Below the pieces are notes generated by a model. It was not told where the DNA came from. It saw nothing but the letters and a program-made list of their open reading frames with translations, and ran no database searches. 59,842 bases of DNA, taken from NCBI RefSeq assembly GCF_900102965.1, contig NZ_FNGM01000001.1:289096-348937 (forward strand), in the 5' to 3' direction. The position numbers and the translations under genes were made by a program. This DNA comes from Paenibacillus jilunlii (GTDB lineage Bacteria; Bacillota; Bacilli; Paenibacillales; Paenibacillaceae). Positions 42,838 to 51,251 of this stretch are shown piece after piece (position 1 is the stretch's first letter; each line of letters opens with the position of its first letter).

Positions 42838-42888
42838 TAAAGACATTCCTTTTGCTGCGATAAATGCGGCTGGGGATGTCTTTTTTTC
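42838..42888 (+). terminator. fer terminator
   Basis: AAAGACATTCC (42838-42849) pairs with GGGATGTCTTT (42873-42883) with a wobble and runs into TTTTTTT. Confidence 0.75.
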
Positions 42889-42946
42889 ATGAGCGTGCCG
42901 ATATAAAATATAAAGATTGAGTATTCCACAATCCGCGGAGGCCCCG

Positions 42947-44383
42947 ATGAAAAACTCGCAGCATCTCAAAGTCTATGTTCAGATGCATCCCGATAACAAG
43001 ATGGCATGGTACTTGCTTGGTAAGGAATATTATAAGAACGGACAGCATGGAAAAGCGAATTACTGCTTCAACCAGGCAGGTGAAGTGTATGAAGCTTTTG
43101 AGCACAGCAAGGTACCGGCGGAAATGCTCCGGGAATATGAGGAAGGGCTGATCCGGGAAAATCGGCAGCGGCATGAGTCCAGGCTGAGGCTGCGCCGGGG
43201 ATTGCTGGTGCTGCTCCTCCTGCTGCTCATGCTGATCCCGTCGGCAGTAGCCCCTGGTGTGAATTTGGACAAATCCGGGTTTTCAGTCCCGGAGGCTGCT
43301 GCCGGGGATCTCGAAGAGCCTGTCGCAGCAGAGCCGGCTGATGAAGAGGCACCTTCGGTCCCGGATGTCTTGGCGTTTACGGCAGCCGGTGAAGATGCAG
43401 CTTCAGCAGGCCAGGCATTGGCTGCAATCCTGAAGAGCCAGAAGGCGCCTTCCCAAACCGCTGTGCTGGCCATGAAAAAGTCAGGGCGATGGCTCATCTG
43501 GAAGAAGCACCTGCCGCTTGTGGCTACATTGGAGCAGAGCCGCAAGGGGAAGATTGTCTACCAGTCTTATAATCCGGCTGTCTGTGCCTGCGAACCGCCG
43601 GAAGCCGGCGGGCTGAAGAAGCAGGCGGAGCTCTGGCAGGAGAAGCAGGAAGAGCTGGCAGCGCTATGGAGTGCGATACATTCCTACAACAGCAGCAAGG
43701 GTAAGCCGCCGGAATCGCTGAAGGAGCTGACCCGGCCTTTTCCGGGGAATATTCTGGGCGGAACAACGCCGCTCATGAAACAGGAGTTCGCCGCCTTACG
43801 CGCGGCCTCTGCCCAGCAGCCGCTCCAGGCTTCGGCGCAGCCTTCCCCGGCTGCGTCACCAGACGGTACAGCTGCAGCTGGAGGAAACGGCAGTGTGGAA
43901 GATACGGCCAACCGGAGCAAGGGGCAGCCGCCCTTTTTTAGCCAGCCGCTTGCCATTATTGTGGATAAACAAAATCACCGCCTGGCAGTTACCAGCGGCA
44001 ATATCATTCTAAGGAACTATGCGGTTGGCCTTGGGGGCGGGAAGACGCCGGAAGGGGAGTTTGTGATCTCTGACAAGGTGGTCAATCCGAACGGGCATGA
44101 CAATGGGGAGTTCGGCAGCCGCGGCATGCAACTCTCGGATACCAATTATGCCATTCATGGCACGAATGAGCCGGACAGCATCGGCAAGGATGAGTCACTG
44201 GGCTGTATCCGGATGAAACGCGAGGATGTGGAGGAGCTGTTCGCAATGGTGCCGATGGGGACGAAGGTCCAAATTAGTAAAGGGGTTCTGCCTGACGAAC
44301 TGCTGCTGCCCGGGGAGCGTTACCCGTCACGCACACCGCTGGATCAGACCAACCCCAACAAAGTCTACCATTGGCTCAATTAA
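42947..44383 (+). CDS. L,D-transpeptidase (YkuD) with N-terminal TPR-like domain
   Basis: 478 residues. Residues 1-60 are TPR-like (MAWYLLGKEYYKNGQHGKAN), followed by an Arg-rich stretch and one membrane helix (84-102). A long spacer leads to the YkuD domain (335-455) outside the cell. The catalytic site IHGTNEP...GKDESLGCIRM is complete (Cys near 419). It would make 3-3 or protein-peptidoglycan crosslinks. GCGGAGG places the start at ATG 42947 rather than at the earlier frame opening 42917. The stop overlaps a small convergent gene by 4 bases. Confidence 0.93.
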   Translation: MKNSQHLKVYVQMHPDNKMAWYLLGKEYYKNGQHGKANYCFNQAGEVYEAFEHSKVPAEMLREYEEGLIRENRQRHESRLRLRRGLLVLLLLLLMLIPSAVAPGVNLDKSGFSVPEAAAGDLEEPVAAEPADEEAPSVPDVLAFTAAGEDAASAGQALAAILKSQKAPSQTAVLAMKKSGRWLIWKKHLPLVATLEQSRKGKIVYQSYNPAVCACEPPEAGGLKKQAELWQEKQEELAALWSAIHSYNSSKGKPPESLKELTRPFPGNILGGTTPLMKQEFAALRAASAQQPLQASAQPSPAASPDGTAAAGGNGSVEDTANRSKGQPPFFSQPLAIIVDKQNHRLAVTSGNIILRNYAVGLGGGKTPEGEFVISDKVVNPNGHDNGEFGSRGMQLSDTNYAIHGTNEPDSIGKDESLGCIRMKREDVEELFAMVPMGTKVQISKGVLPDELLLPGERYPSRTPLDQTNPNKVYHWLN

Positions 44384-44517
44384 TTTCCGGCAACAATAAA
44401 CAACACAATAATTAGAAGAATCAGAAGCACCAGACTGACACTGATCCATAGGATTGCTTTGCGGTTGACTTCTTCTTTCTTCTGCTGCAGTGTCGGGGGT
44501 TTGCGCTTTGTAGACAT
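44380..44517 (-). CDS. Small single-helix membrane protein, 45 residues
   Basis: Starts MSTKRKPPTLQQKKEEVNRK (basic, cytoplasmic), then one helix (AILWISVSLVLLILLIIVLF) and a short tail. AGAAGGATGG precedes ATG 44517. Its end overlaps the stop of the L,D-transpeptidase gene by 4 bases, and its coding strand is opposite to the false N-terminal extension of pyrD. Function unknown; topology and ribosome site make it plausible. Confidence 0.65.
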   Translation of the reverse strand: MSTKRKPPTLQQKKEEVNRKAILWISVSLVLLILLIIVLFIVAGN

Positions 44518-44728
44518 ATTGGCCATCCTTCTTTCTCTCTTTATCGTTGATTACCCTTACATTGTAATGCGTTTACAAGAAAAATACTATACTCTGGGTT
44601 TCACCGGGAAGCACCGCCCGGTAAAAAACTTTTCTTTTCCCCCGGAAACGGCTAAAATTAAGAAGAAACCTACAGAATCGGGGATTCACCTGACATCACT
44701 TAAGGGTTCCCTTGAAGGAGCGAGAACG

Positions 44729-45823
44729 GTGCTGTATCGACATTTAGGCAAACCTATTTTCTTTAAAATGGACCCGGAGAAAGCGCACCATCTCGTCATA
44801 GGCGGACTGAACAAATCAGATCTGGTGCCTGGCGGGAGTGCGGCTATGCGGCTTATGTACGGCGTTCCCGAAACAGCCGACCTTGCGGTGGATCTGTTCG
44901 GCCTGCATTTCCCGACTCCGGTGGGACTTGCGGCAGGCCTTGATAAGAACGCTGAAGCGGTGGGCGGGTTCTCTTCCATCGGCTTTGGTTTTATGGAAGT
45001 GGGCACTGTCACACCGAAGGGCCAGCCGGGCAATGACAGTCCGCGGTTGTTCCGGCTGCTGCCGGACGAAGCGCTGATCAACCGGATGGGCTTCAATAAT
45101 AAAGGCGCCGAAGCCATGGCGGGACGGCTGAAGGCGATTAAGAAACGCAGAATTCCGGTGGCTGTGAACATCGGACGCAACAAAACGACGCCGAATGAAT
45201 CCGCGCATGAGGATTACCGCCAGTGTATCCGTACGCTTTATCCGTACGGTGATTTTTTTGTGGTTAATATCAGCTCGCCGAATACGCCGGATCTGCGCAG
45301 TCTTCAGCACGGCAGCGAGTTGTCGAACCTTCTGGCGCAGGTCAAGGAGGAAATGGAGCTTCAGCATAAGCAGAGCGGCGCTGCCAAAAGCCTGCTGGTC
45401 AAAATCGCACCTGACGTCAGTGACGGCGAACTGGAATATATGGTACATACGATCGCTGAGGCCGGAATGGACGGTGTGATTGCCACCAATACCACGCTCA
45501 GCCGTGAAGGGCTGCGGAGTGACAAGGCAGGCGAGACAGGCGGCCTAAGCGGGAAACCGCTGCGCGACCGTTCGACTGAAATTATCAGCAGGATTTACCG
45601 CCAGACGGGCGGCAAGCTGCCGATTATCGGTTCAGGCGGTATTTTTACCGGCCAGGACGCATATGACAAGATCCGGGCAGGCGCGAGTCTGGTCGAAATT
45701 TATACAGCTCTCATCTATGAAGGACCAGAGGTTAACCGCAAAGTGCATGCCGGATTACGGAAGCTGCTGCGGCGGGACGGATTCTCTCATATCCTAGAAG
45801 CGGTGGGCGCTGATCATCACTGA
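44729..45823 (+). CDS. pyrD: Dihydroorotate dehydrogenase, class 2 (quinone)
   Basis: 364-residue membrane-associated FMN enzyme of pyrimidine synthesis. The N-terminal RHLGKPIFFKMDPEKAHH is the class 2 membrane/quinone module. The core has AAGLDKNAEAV, VGTVTPKGQPGN, the catalytic Ser block VNISSPNTPDLR, NTTLSR and SGGIFTG. The reading frame is open from 44459, but AAGGAG 8 bases before GTG 44729 and the family N-terminus fix this start. It is outside any pyr cluster and heads the relQ operon. Confidence 0.95.
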   Translation: MLYRHLGKPIFFKMDPEKAHHLVIGGLNKSDLVPGGSAAMRLMYGVPETADLAVDLFGLHFPTPVGLAAGLDKNAEAVGGFSSIGFGFMEVGTVTPKGQPGNDSPRLFRLLPDEALINRMGFNNKGAEAMAGRLKAIKKRRIPVAVNIGRNKTTPNESAHEDYRQCIRTLYPYGDFFVVNISSPNTPDLRSLQHGSELSNLLAQVKEEMELQHKQSGAAKSLLVKIAPDVSDGELEYMVHTIAEAGMDGVIATNTTLSREGLRSDKAGETGGLSGKPLRDRSTEIISRIYRQTGGKLPIIGSGGIFTGQDAYDKIRAGASLVEIYTALIYEGPEVNRKVHAGLRKLLRRDGFSHILEAVGADHH

Positions 45824-45851
45824 AGGATGAATGGACAGGAGGACGAAGGCG

Positions 45852-46664
45852 ATGGACGTCAGGGACTGGGGAACATTTTTGCTTCCATATGAACAAACTG
45901 TGGAGGAATTGAAGGTTAAATTCAAAACGATGCGCTCGGAGCTTAAAAAAAGAGAAGAATACACACCGATTGAGTTCGTAACCGGACGCGTCAAGCGGCT
46001 GTCAAGCATTTTGGAGAAGGCCCAGCGCTTAAATGTAAAAATGGAGGATCTGGAAACGGGAATCGAGGATATTGCCGGCATCCGCATCATGTGCCAGTTC
46101 GTCGAGGATATCCGCAGAGTGGCGGAATATATCCGTGCCCGCAAGGATCTGGAGGTCCTCTATGAGAAGGATTACATCACCAACTATAAGGAAAGCGGCT
46201 ACCGCAGCTTCCATATGATTATTAAATATCCGGTGCAGACGGCCCTGGGGCAAAAGATCGTGCTCGCCGAGATTCAAATCCGCACGCTCGCTATGAACTT
46301 CTGGGCAACCATCGAGCATTCCCTGAACTACAAATACCGGGAAAGTCTGCCCGACGAAATGCGGCTGCGTCTGAAGACGGCTGCGGAAGCCGCCTCCATT
46401 CTGGACAGCGAAATGTCCAGCATCCGCGAAGAAATCCTGGAGGCCCAGAAAACCTTTGAGGAAAATTCGAATACAACAACCCAACTGCTGAAGGCAATTC
46501 ACCAGTTGTACTTCTACCACCTGGTCAATGAAGCGATTGAGAGCCAGGAGCGCTTCAATCAGATCTGGCAGGCGCAGGATATGGACGCAATGAAGGAATT
46601 GCTGGAACATGTGCGCGAACTGCTGTCGAATGCCAAAAAGGATAGTCTGCCGGATGGCCTATGA
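45852..46664 (+). CDS. relQ: Small alarmone synthetase RelQ/YjbM
   Basis: 270-residue (p)ppGpp synthetase without hydrolase or regulatory domains. It has FLLPYEQTVEELKVK, EFVTGRVKRLSSILEKA, GIRIMCQFVEDIRR, YKESGYRSFHMII and EIQIRTLAMNFWATIEHSLN, covering the ATP and GDP/GTP sites. The C-terminus is about 55 residues longer than Bacillus subtilis YjbM. AGGAGG supports ATG 45852, 28 bases after pyrD. The DUF309 start overlaps its end by 11 bases, so their synthesis is tied. Confidence 0.94.
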   Translation: MDVRDWGTFLLPYEQTVEELKVKFKTMRSELKKREEYTPIEFVTGRVKRLSSILEKAQRLNVKMEDLETGIEDIAGIRIMCQFVEDIRRVAEYIRARKDLEVLYEKDYITNYKESGYRSFHMIIKYPVQTALGQKIVLAEIQIRTLAMNFWATIEHSLNYKYRESLPDEMRLRLKTAAEAASILDSEMSSIREEILEAQKTFEENSNTTTQLLKAIHQLYFYHLVNEAIESQERFNQIWQAQDMDAMKELLEHVRELLSNAKKDSLPDGL

Positions 46665-47106
46665 ACGGCTGTATCTGGCATACCTGGTCTATTTCAACCG
46701 GGACCGGGATTATTTTGAATGCCATGAGGTGCTTGAAGAGCTGTGGCTGGCCCGGGACAAGGACCCGCTCTACAAGGCGCTGCTGCAGACAGCGGTAGGA
46801 CTGTATCATTTCCGCAATAACAACGTGCGCGGCGCCTTGATTATGCTGAACCGGGCGTATGAGGTGCTGCAGCGGTATCCTGCGGATACCCTGGGCATTA
46901 ATCTTGCCAAGCTGGCCGGCGAGGCTGGTGATTACGCGCGGAAGCTGGAAACCTACGCGGAGCAGCCGTTCGGGTATTATGATCTGACGATTGAGCTGCT
47001 GGACCCGGAGCTTGCAGAGGAAGTGGCTGCTGCGGGCCGGGATATCGTTCCCAGCCACCCTCAGCGCCGCGGTCCGCAGCGGCCGGAGTCATCCCGCCGC
47101 AAATAA
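46654..47106 (+). CDS. DUF309 family protein
   Basis: 150 residues, helical. YLVYFNRDRDYFECHEVLEELW is the DUF309 signature with its conserved His and Glu pair, and AVGLYHFRNNNVRGALIML is the second conserved block; the tail is Arg/Pro-rich. Function unknown. ATG 46654 lies inside the relQ end; it has no good ribosome site of its own, so it is probably translated by re-initiation. An earlier in-frame ATG (46609) would overlap relQ more and gives a poor N-terminus. Confidence 0.85.
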   Translation: MAYERLYLAYLVYFNRDRDYFECHEVLEELWLARDKDPLYKALLQTAVGLYHFRNNNVRGALIMLNRAYEVLQRYPADTLGINLAKLAGEAGDYARKLETYAEQPFGYYDLTIELLDPELAEEVAAAGRDIVPSHPQRRGPQRPESSRRK

Positions 47107-47132
47107 GGCATAATGAATAGCAAGGCTATCAC

Positions 47133-47156
47133 AGGAGCACCCGCAGGGGTGTTCCT
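47133..47156 (+). terminator. Hairpin between DUF309 and the methyltransferase gene
   Basis: AGGAGCACCC (47133-47142) pairs with 47147-47156, without a T-run. It may attenuate or merely stabilise the transcript. Confidence 0.4.
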
Positions 47157-47177
47157 TGATTATTGGAGGAAGGCATC

Positions 47178-48722
47178 ATGGCAGTTGAGCTGCCCGGCAC
47201 TTTTATGCAGCGCATGGAGGACATGCTGGGATCGGATTATGAGCAATTTGCGGAGTCGTACCAAGAGACTCCTTATGGCGGCATCCGTGCCAACACTTTA
47301 AAAATTTCTGTGGAGGAGCTGCTTGCACTCTCCCCCTTTACACTTGCACCCATTCCTTGGTGCCCGTCCGGGTTCTATACGGAAGCAGGGGCAAGACCCG
47401 GCAAACATCCGTATTACCATGCCGGAATGTATTATATTCAGGAGCCCAGCGCCATGGCGCCGGTGGAACTGCTTGGTGTGCAGCCCGGCGACCGGGTGCT
47501 TGACTTATGTGCGGCTCCGGGCGGCAAATCCACACAGATTGCCGCCAAGCTGCAGGGTGAGGGGCTGCTGGTCAGCAATGACCTGCATCCGGACCGGACC
47601 AAGGCACTGGCGAAGAATCTGGAGCTGTACGGTGTCCGCAACGGCATCGTGCTGAATGAAAGCCCCGGGCGGATTGCTGCGGCTTTTCCCGGATTTTTTG
47701 ACCGCATCCTGATCGATGCGCCTTGCTCGGGCGAAGGCATGTTCCGCAAGGATGAAGATATGGTCAAGCAGTGGGAGCCGGACACGCCGCTGAAATATGC
47801 GGCGATGCAGCGTGAAATTCTGGCTTCAGCCGCAGCAGCGCTGAAGCCGGGAGGAGCGCTCGTCTACTCCACGTGCACCTTTGCTATGGAAGAGAATGAA
47901 GGCATAATCGGGGAGTTTTTAGCCAGCCATCCGGAGTTTTCGCTTATTCCTGTTGGTGGAACCGGATCATTTGCGCCAGGCCTTGGCGGGCTGCCGGGAG
48001 CAGCCCGGCTGTGGCCGCATAAAGTTAAGGGCGAGGGGCACTTTATGGCCGTATTGCGCCATGACGGAAGCAGTGCCTCTCCGGAAGAGGCCGCTGTTCT
48101 GAAGCTGAACGGGAGGGACAAGGCCTTGCCTGTTTCCCCGCGGAACAAAGGGGGCAAGGCGCAATCCTCAACCAAGGCCGCTGCTGCGAGAGCGGACGGC
48201 GGACGCGGGGGTAAAGGAGGCCGCGCGGCGAACAAATCCGGCGGCGCTGCTCCGGGACGCCAGTCTCAGGGTATGGGAGAAGAAGCGGCACTAGCTGCAT
48301 ATTCCGTATTCGCCGAAGAACAGCTGGGCTGGCAGCCTACCGGTTATCCGGTGCTGTTCGGTGACCATCTGTACATCTCGCCGCTGCCGAAGGCTGCGCT
48401 GGACGGGCTGAAGACAATTCGTCCCGGCTGGTATGCCGGGCATATCCGCAGCGGCCGGTTCATTCCCGGACATCCGCTTGCTACTGCGCTGCATCCTGCC
48501 GAAAGTATCCGCAGCCTTTCATTGCCGGGCAACAGCGGTGAAGCTGTCTCCTATCTGAAGGGCGAGACACTCTCGATCCCTGCGGAACGCTTATCGGTAC
48601 GATCCGGCAGCTCTCCGAAGGGTTATGTGCTGGTCTGTATCGACGGTTACAGCGCAGGCTGGGGCAAGTGGCAGGACGGTATGCTGAAGAATGAATATCC
48701 CGCAGGCTGGAGGTGGACGTAG
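47178..48722 (+). CDS. RsmF/YebU-type rRNA cytosine-5 methyltransferase
   Basis: 514 residues. SAM site LDLCAAPGGKSTQIA, catalytic Cys pair in DAPCSGEGMFRK and YSTCTF, and a C-terminal RsmF-like domain after a Gly/Lys/Ala-rich low-complexity linker (about 315-375). It should methylate a cytosine of 16S rRNA (m5C1407-type in Escherichia coli) or tRNA. ATG 47178 follows TTGGAGGA; an in-frame ATG 15 bases earlier overlaps this site. A second protein of the same family is encoded at 51252-52646. The pseudouridine synthase gene starts 2 bases behind it. Confidence 0.92.
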   Translation: MAVELPGTFMQRMEDMLGSDYEQFAESYQETPYGGIRANTLKISVEELLALSPFTLAPIPWCPSGFYTEAGARPGKHPYYHAGMYYIQEPSAMAPVELLGVQPGDRVLDLCAAPGGKSTQIAAKLQGEGLLVSNDLHPDRTKALAKNLELYGVRNGIVLNESPGRIAAAFPGFFDRILIDAPCSGEGMFRKDEDMVKQWEPDTPLKYAAMQREILASAAAALKPGGALVYSTCTFAMEENEGIIGEFLASHPEFSLIPVGGTGSFAPGLGGLPGAARLWPHKVKGEGHFMAVLRHDGSSASPEEAAVLKLNGRDKALPVSPRNKGGKAQSSTKAAAARADGGRGGKGGRAANKSGGAAPGRQSQGMGEEAALAAYSVFAEEQLGWQPTGYPVLFGDHLYISPLPKAALDGLKTIRPGWYAGHIRSGRFIPGHPLATALHPAESIRSLSLPGNSGEAVSYLKGETLSIPAERLSVRSGSSPKGYVLVCIDGYSAGWGKWQDGMLKNEYPAGWRWT

Positions 48723-48724
48723 GG

Positions 48725-49489
48725 ATGAGTGCAACAGGAAATTCTTCCAAAAAACAACGGATCGATAAAGTGCTGTCCCACATGGGGATAGGCTCGCGCA
48801 GTGATATCCGCAAACAGGCCAAGCAGGGACTCATTACTGTGAACGGTGCCGTAATCAAAGATAGCGGCTTCCATGTTAATCCCTATGCCGACACAATCGA
48901 GGTTAGCGGCGAGCCGGTGGTCTATCGTGAGTTCATCTACCTGATGATGAATAAGCCGCCGGGCGTATTGTCTGCTACAGAAGACAAGCGGGACCGTACA
49001 GTGCTGGATCTGCTCAAGCCGGAATATGCACAGTTCGAACCGTTTCCGGTCGGAAGGCTGGATAAGGATACGGTCGGTTTACTGCTGCTGACCAATGACG
49101 GACAACTGGCCCATGAGCTGCTCTCTCCCCGAAAGCATGTACCGAAGACGTACGAGGCTACGGTTGAGGGCGAGGTGGATGCCGCAGATGTGGCTGCTTT
49201 TGCCGCCGGGATTGAGCTGGAGGATGGTTATGTGACATTGCCTGCACAGCTCACCATTTTGGGCAGAGAACGCGGAAGCAAGACCCTGTCGCAGATTTCA
49301 CTGACAATTACCGAGGGGAAATTCCATCAGGTGAAGCGGATGTTTTTGGCGGTAGGCAAAAAAGTAGTTTTCCTAAAAAGAGTCTCCATGGGCGCGCTGA
49401 AGCTGGATGAGCGTCTGGCTCCCGGGGCCTGCCGGGAGCTGACGGCCGAAGAGCTAAAGCTGCTGGGCGGAGGGAAGGCTGAAGCTTAA
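48725..49489 (+). CDS. RsuA/RluB-family rRNA pseudouridine synthase
   Basis: 254 residues. An S4 RNA-binding domain (RIDKVLSHMGIGSRSDIRKQ) precedes the synthase domain with GRLDKDTVGLLLLTND, where the Asp is catalytic, and GKFHQVKRMFLAVGK. It resembles Bacillus subtilis YtzG, thought to modify 16S rRNA position 516. GGAGGTGGA lies inside the end of the upstream gene; ATG 48725 is chosen over 48713. Together with the preceding methyltransferase it forms an rRNA-modification pair. Confidence 0.92.
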   Translation: MSATGNSSKKQRIDKVLSHMGIGSRSDIRKQAKQGLITVNGAVIKDSGFHVNPYADTIEVSGEPVVYREFIYLMMNKPPGVLSATEDKRDRTVLDLLKPEYAQFEPFPVGRLDKDTVGLLLLTNDGQLAHELLSPRKHVPKTYEATVEGEVDAADVAAFAAGIELEDGYVTLPAQLTILGRERGSKTLSQISLTITEGKFHQVKRMFLAVGKKVVFLKRVSMGALKLDERLAPGACRELTAEELKLLGGGKAEA

Positions 49490-49606
49490 GAGGATGAACA
49501 GCCGGATTTTTATCCCAGGTTGATTAAAGCAGCTGCTCCGGTTAACAGATTTTAGATACAATGAAATGAAATATACACAGATAAAGAAAGACAAGGATGG
49601 TGGGGT

Positions 49607-50407
49607 ATGAAATACAAGCTGATTGCACTGGATGTGGACGGGACACTGCTGAATGACGACCACAAGCTAAGCCCGGAAAATAGGGAGGCCATTGCCGAGG
49701 TAACCCGGCAGGGCGGGCAAATCGTCTTGTGCACAGGCCGCAGTCCGCAGAATTCGATTCCTTTCATGGAGGAGATGGGGCTGGCCGGATATGTGCTGGG
49801 ACACAATGGAGCGGCTACAGTTCGGGTGGAGGACCGTGAGGTGCTGCATATCTACGGGCTGGATGCCCGCGGACTGGACCCTTATATTGATTACTGCCGT
49901 GCGCGTGATATTCATTATGATGTGAATACTGCTTTTGACATGTATGTGGACAATGTGGCCAACCTGACCCAAGAAGCGACGTATATGTACGAACATTTCC
50001 GGATTACGCCTGCATCGCTCCCGGCTTGGGAGGATTTCCGCGAACCGGTTGTCAAATTTACGGTATTCACTAAATCGGATATTCTGGACGAGGCCCAGCG
50101 CGAATGGAGCACCTGGACGCATCAATATAATATTGTGCGCAGCGGGGAGTTTTTCGTTGATTTCATGCATCCGGATGCTTCCAAAGGCAATGCGCTGATG
50201 AATCTGGCTTCCCAGCTGGGGATTGCGCAGGAAGAGGTTCTGTCCATTGGGAATTATTATAATGACATATCCATGCTGACCTACGCCGGCCTTGGCATTG
50301 CCATGGACAACTCACCCCTGGAGGTCAAGGCGGCAGCGGATGCGGTCACGGGCAGCAACAATGCTCATGGCGTGCGCGACGCATTGGTGAAGTACTGCTT
50401 GTCCTGA
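49607..50407 (+). CDS. Cof-type HAD-IIB phosphatase
   Basis: 266-residue sugar- or nucleotide-phosphate phosphatase. Motif I DVDGTLLNDDHKLS, motif II CTGRS, motif III Lys in DASKGNAL. Motif IV reads GNYYNDISML, so the first of the two usual acidic residues (GDxxND) is Asn. This may weaken Mg2+ binding, or the remaining Asp may suffice. The substrate is unknown. ATG 49607 follows AAGGATGG weakly. It has a good terminator of its own. Confidence 0.92.
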   Translation: MKYKLIALDVDGTLLNDDHKLSPENREAIAEVTRQGGQIVLCTGRSPQNSIPFMEEMGLAGYVLGHNGAATVRVEDREVLHIYGLDARGLDPYIDYCRARDIHYDVNTAFDMYVDNVANLTQEATYMYEHFRITPASLPAWEDFREPVVKFTVFTKSDILDEAQREWSTWTHQYNIVRSGEFFVDFMHPDASKGNALMNLASQLGIAQEEVLSIGNYYNDISMLTYAGLGIAMDNSPLEVKAAADAVTGSNNAHGVRDALVKYCLS

Positions 50408-50466
50408 TGGATATTCCTGTCCGGATCTTCTGGTTGAGGCCTCTTTAAATTTGATATGAAGCGGAT

Positions 50467-50500
50467 AAATCCGGCGGGAATGACTCCTGCCGGATTTTTG
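50467..50500 (+). terminator. Terminator of the Cof-type phosphatase gene
   Basis: AAATCCGGCGGGA (50467-50479) pairs with TCCTGCCGGATTT (50485-50497) with one wobble, followed by TTG. Confidence 0.85.
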
Positions 50501-50610
50501 AGTTATTGAGGAAATTATGAGTTTTTTCTGTTGTGATAGGATGTGTAAGGGGATAAGGGTCTTTTTCTTTGGTTCGACTAAAGGACGAATATGGACCTGA
50601 ACGTCGGTTT

Positions 50611-50765
50611 GCCCGGAAACGACGGCAGAAACGCCGTTGTTGAAGCCCTGTGGGCTGGTATATGCAGAAACAACGGCAGAAGGTACCATAATTGGAGCGC
50701 CGTGGGTTGGGTTTGTGCAGAAACAATGGCAGAAGTGCCATAGTTGGAGCCCTGTGGTGGCAAGC
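50611..50765. repeat. Three tandem 51-53-base hairpin units
   Basis: Units start near 50611, 50662 and 50715 and read roughly GxxxGGAAAC-AACGGCAGAA-hairpin-GTTGGAGCCCTGTGG. Each has a small stem around the AGAA(A) loop; the stem bases change in a mostly paired way (ACGGC..GCCGT; ATGGCA..TGCCAT). Short frames on both strands through this array are an effect of the repeats. The first 110 bases of the gap (50501-50610) show nothing. Confidence 0.75.
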
Positions 50766-51012
50766 CAAGTGGAAAAAGGGAACTTAAATTCCTCAGAAAT
50801 CAACAATTGTGAGGTTTAAGTGGAAAAAGGAAACTTAATTCGGCAATATTCCCTGCTATGGAGCGAAACGGGCTGATTTAGTGTACCTTTTTCCACTTAG
50901 CTTGTCGGGTTGCTCGATGCTCAAGCAAATTAGTGATACTTTTCTCCTACTTTTTCCACTTAACGAGCTAACGAACAGCCAAGAAGATAAGTGCTCTCCT
51001 TACGCAAACTTT
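50761..51012. repeat. Long dispersed repeat, copy A (TAAGTGGAAAAAGG element)
   Basis: About 230-250 bases alignable to 59556-59792. Two direct AAGTGGAAAAAGG motifs (50767 and 50818) face two inverted ones (CCTTTTTCCACTTA at 50886, CTTTTTCCACTTA at 50950). CCTCA..TGAGG forms an inner stem, and the downstream block GTTGCTCGATGCTCAAGCAA is shared with copy B at 59704. No coding potential. Confidence 0.8.
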
Positions 51013-51020
51013 TTAATCGG

Positions 51021-51127
51021 AGCGCCGAAGGCGGGAACGAGTAGAAACAACGGCAGAAATGCTGTTGCTGAAGCGCCGAGTACTGGTTTGCCCGGAACTA
51101 ACGGCAGAATTGCCTTTGTTGAATAGC
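51021..51127. repeat. Two more 51-base hairpin units
   Basis: Units at about 51043 and 51094, exactly 51 bases apart, carry AACGGCAGAAATGCTGTTG and ACGGCAGAATTGCC with the shared GAAGCGCCGAG tail. They flank copy A on its other side, so the long element appears inserted in, or bracketed by, the unit array. Confidence 0.7.
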
Positions 51128-51150
51128 CGAGGGCTGTTTATTCACAGCAG

Positions 51151-51195
51151 AAAAAAGCGATCTTACACCCCCTTAAAGAGGGTGTAGGGTCGCTT
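51151..51195 (-). terminator. Terminator of the second RsmF-like gene
   Basis: A 16-pair stem, AAGCGATCTTACACCC (51155-51170) with 51180-51195, read on the minus strand, runs into CTTTTTTCTG. Confidence 0.8.
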
Positions 51196-51251
51196 GATTT
51201 ATATTATGCTTAAATGAACCGCAATATGCGCGTGAGGGGCTGTTCAGCTGC

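Noticed and set aside
50881..51126. 81-residue frame with internal repeats in the repeat zone
   Set aside because: Its repeats are the 51-base DNA units read in frame; no ribosome site, and similar frames occur on the other strand.
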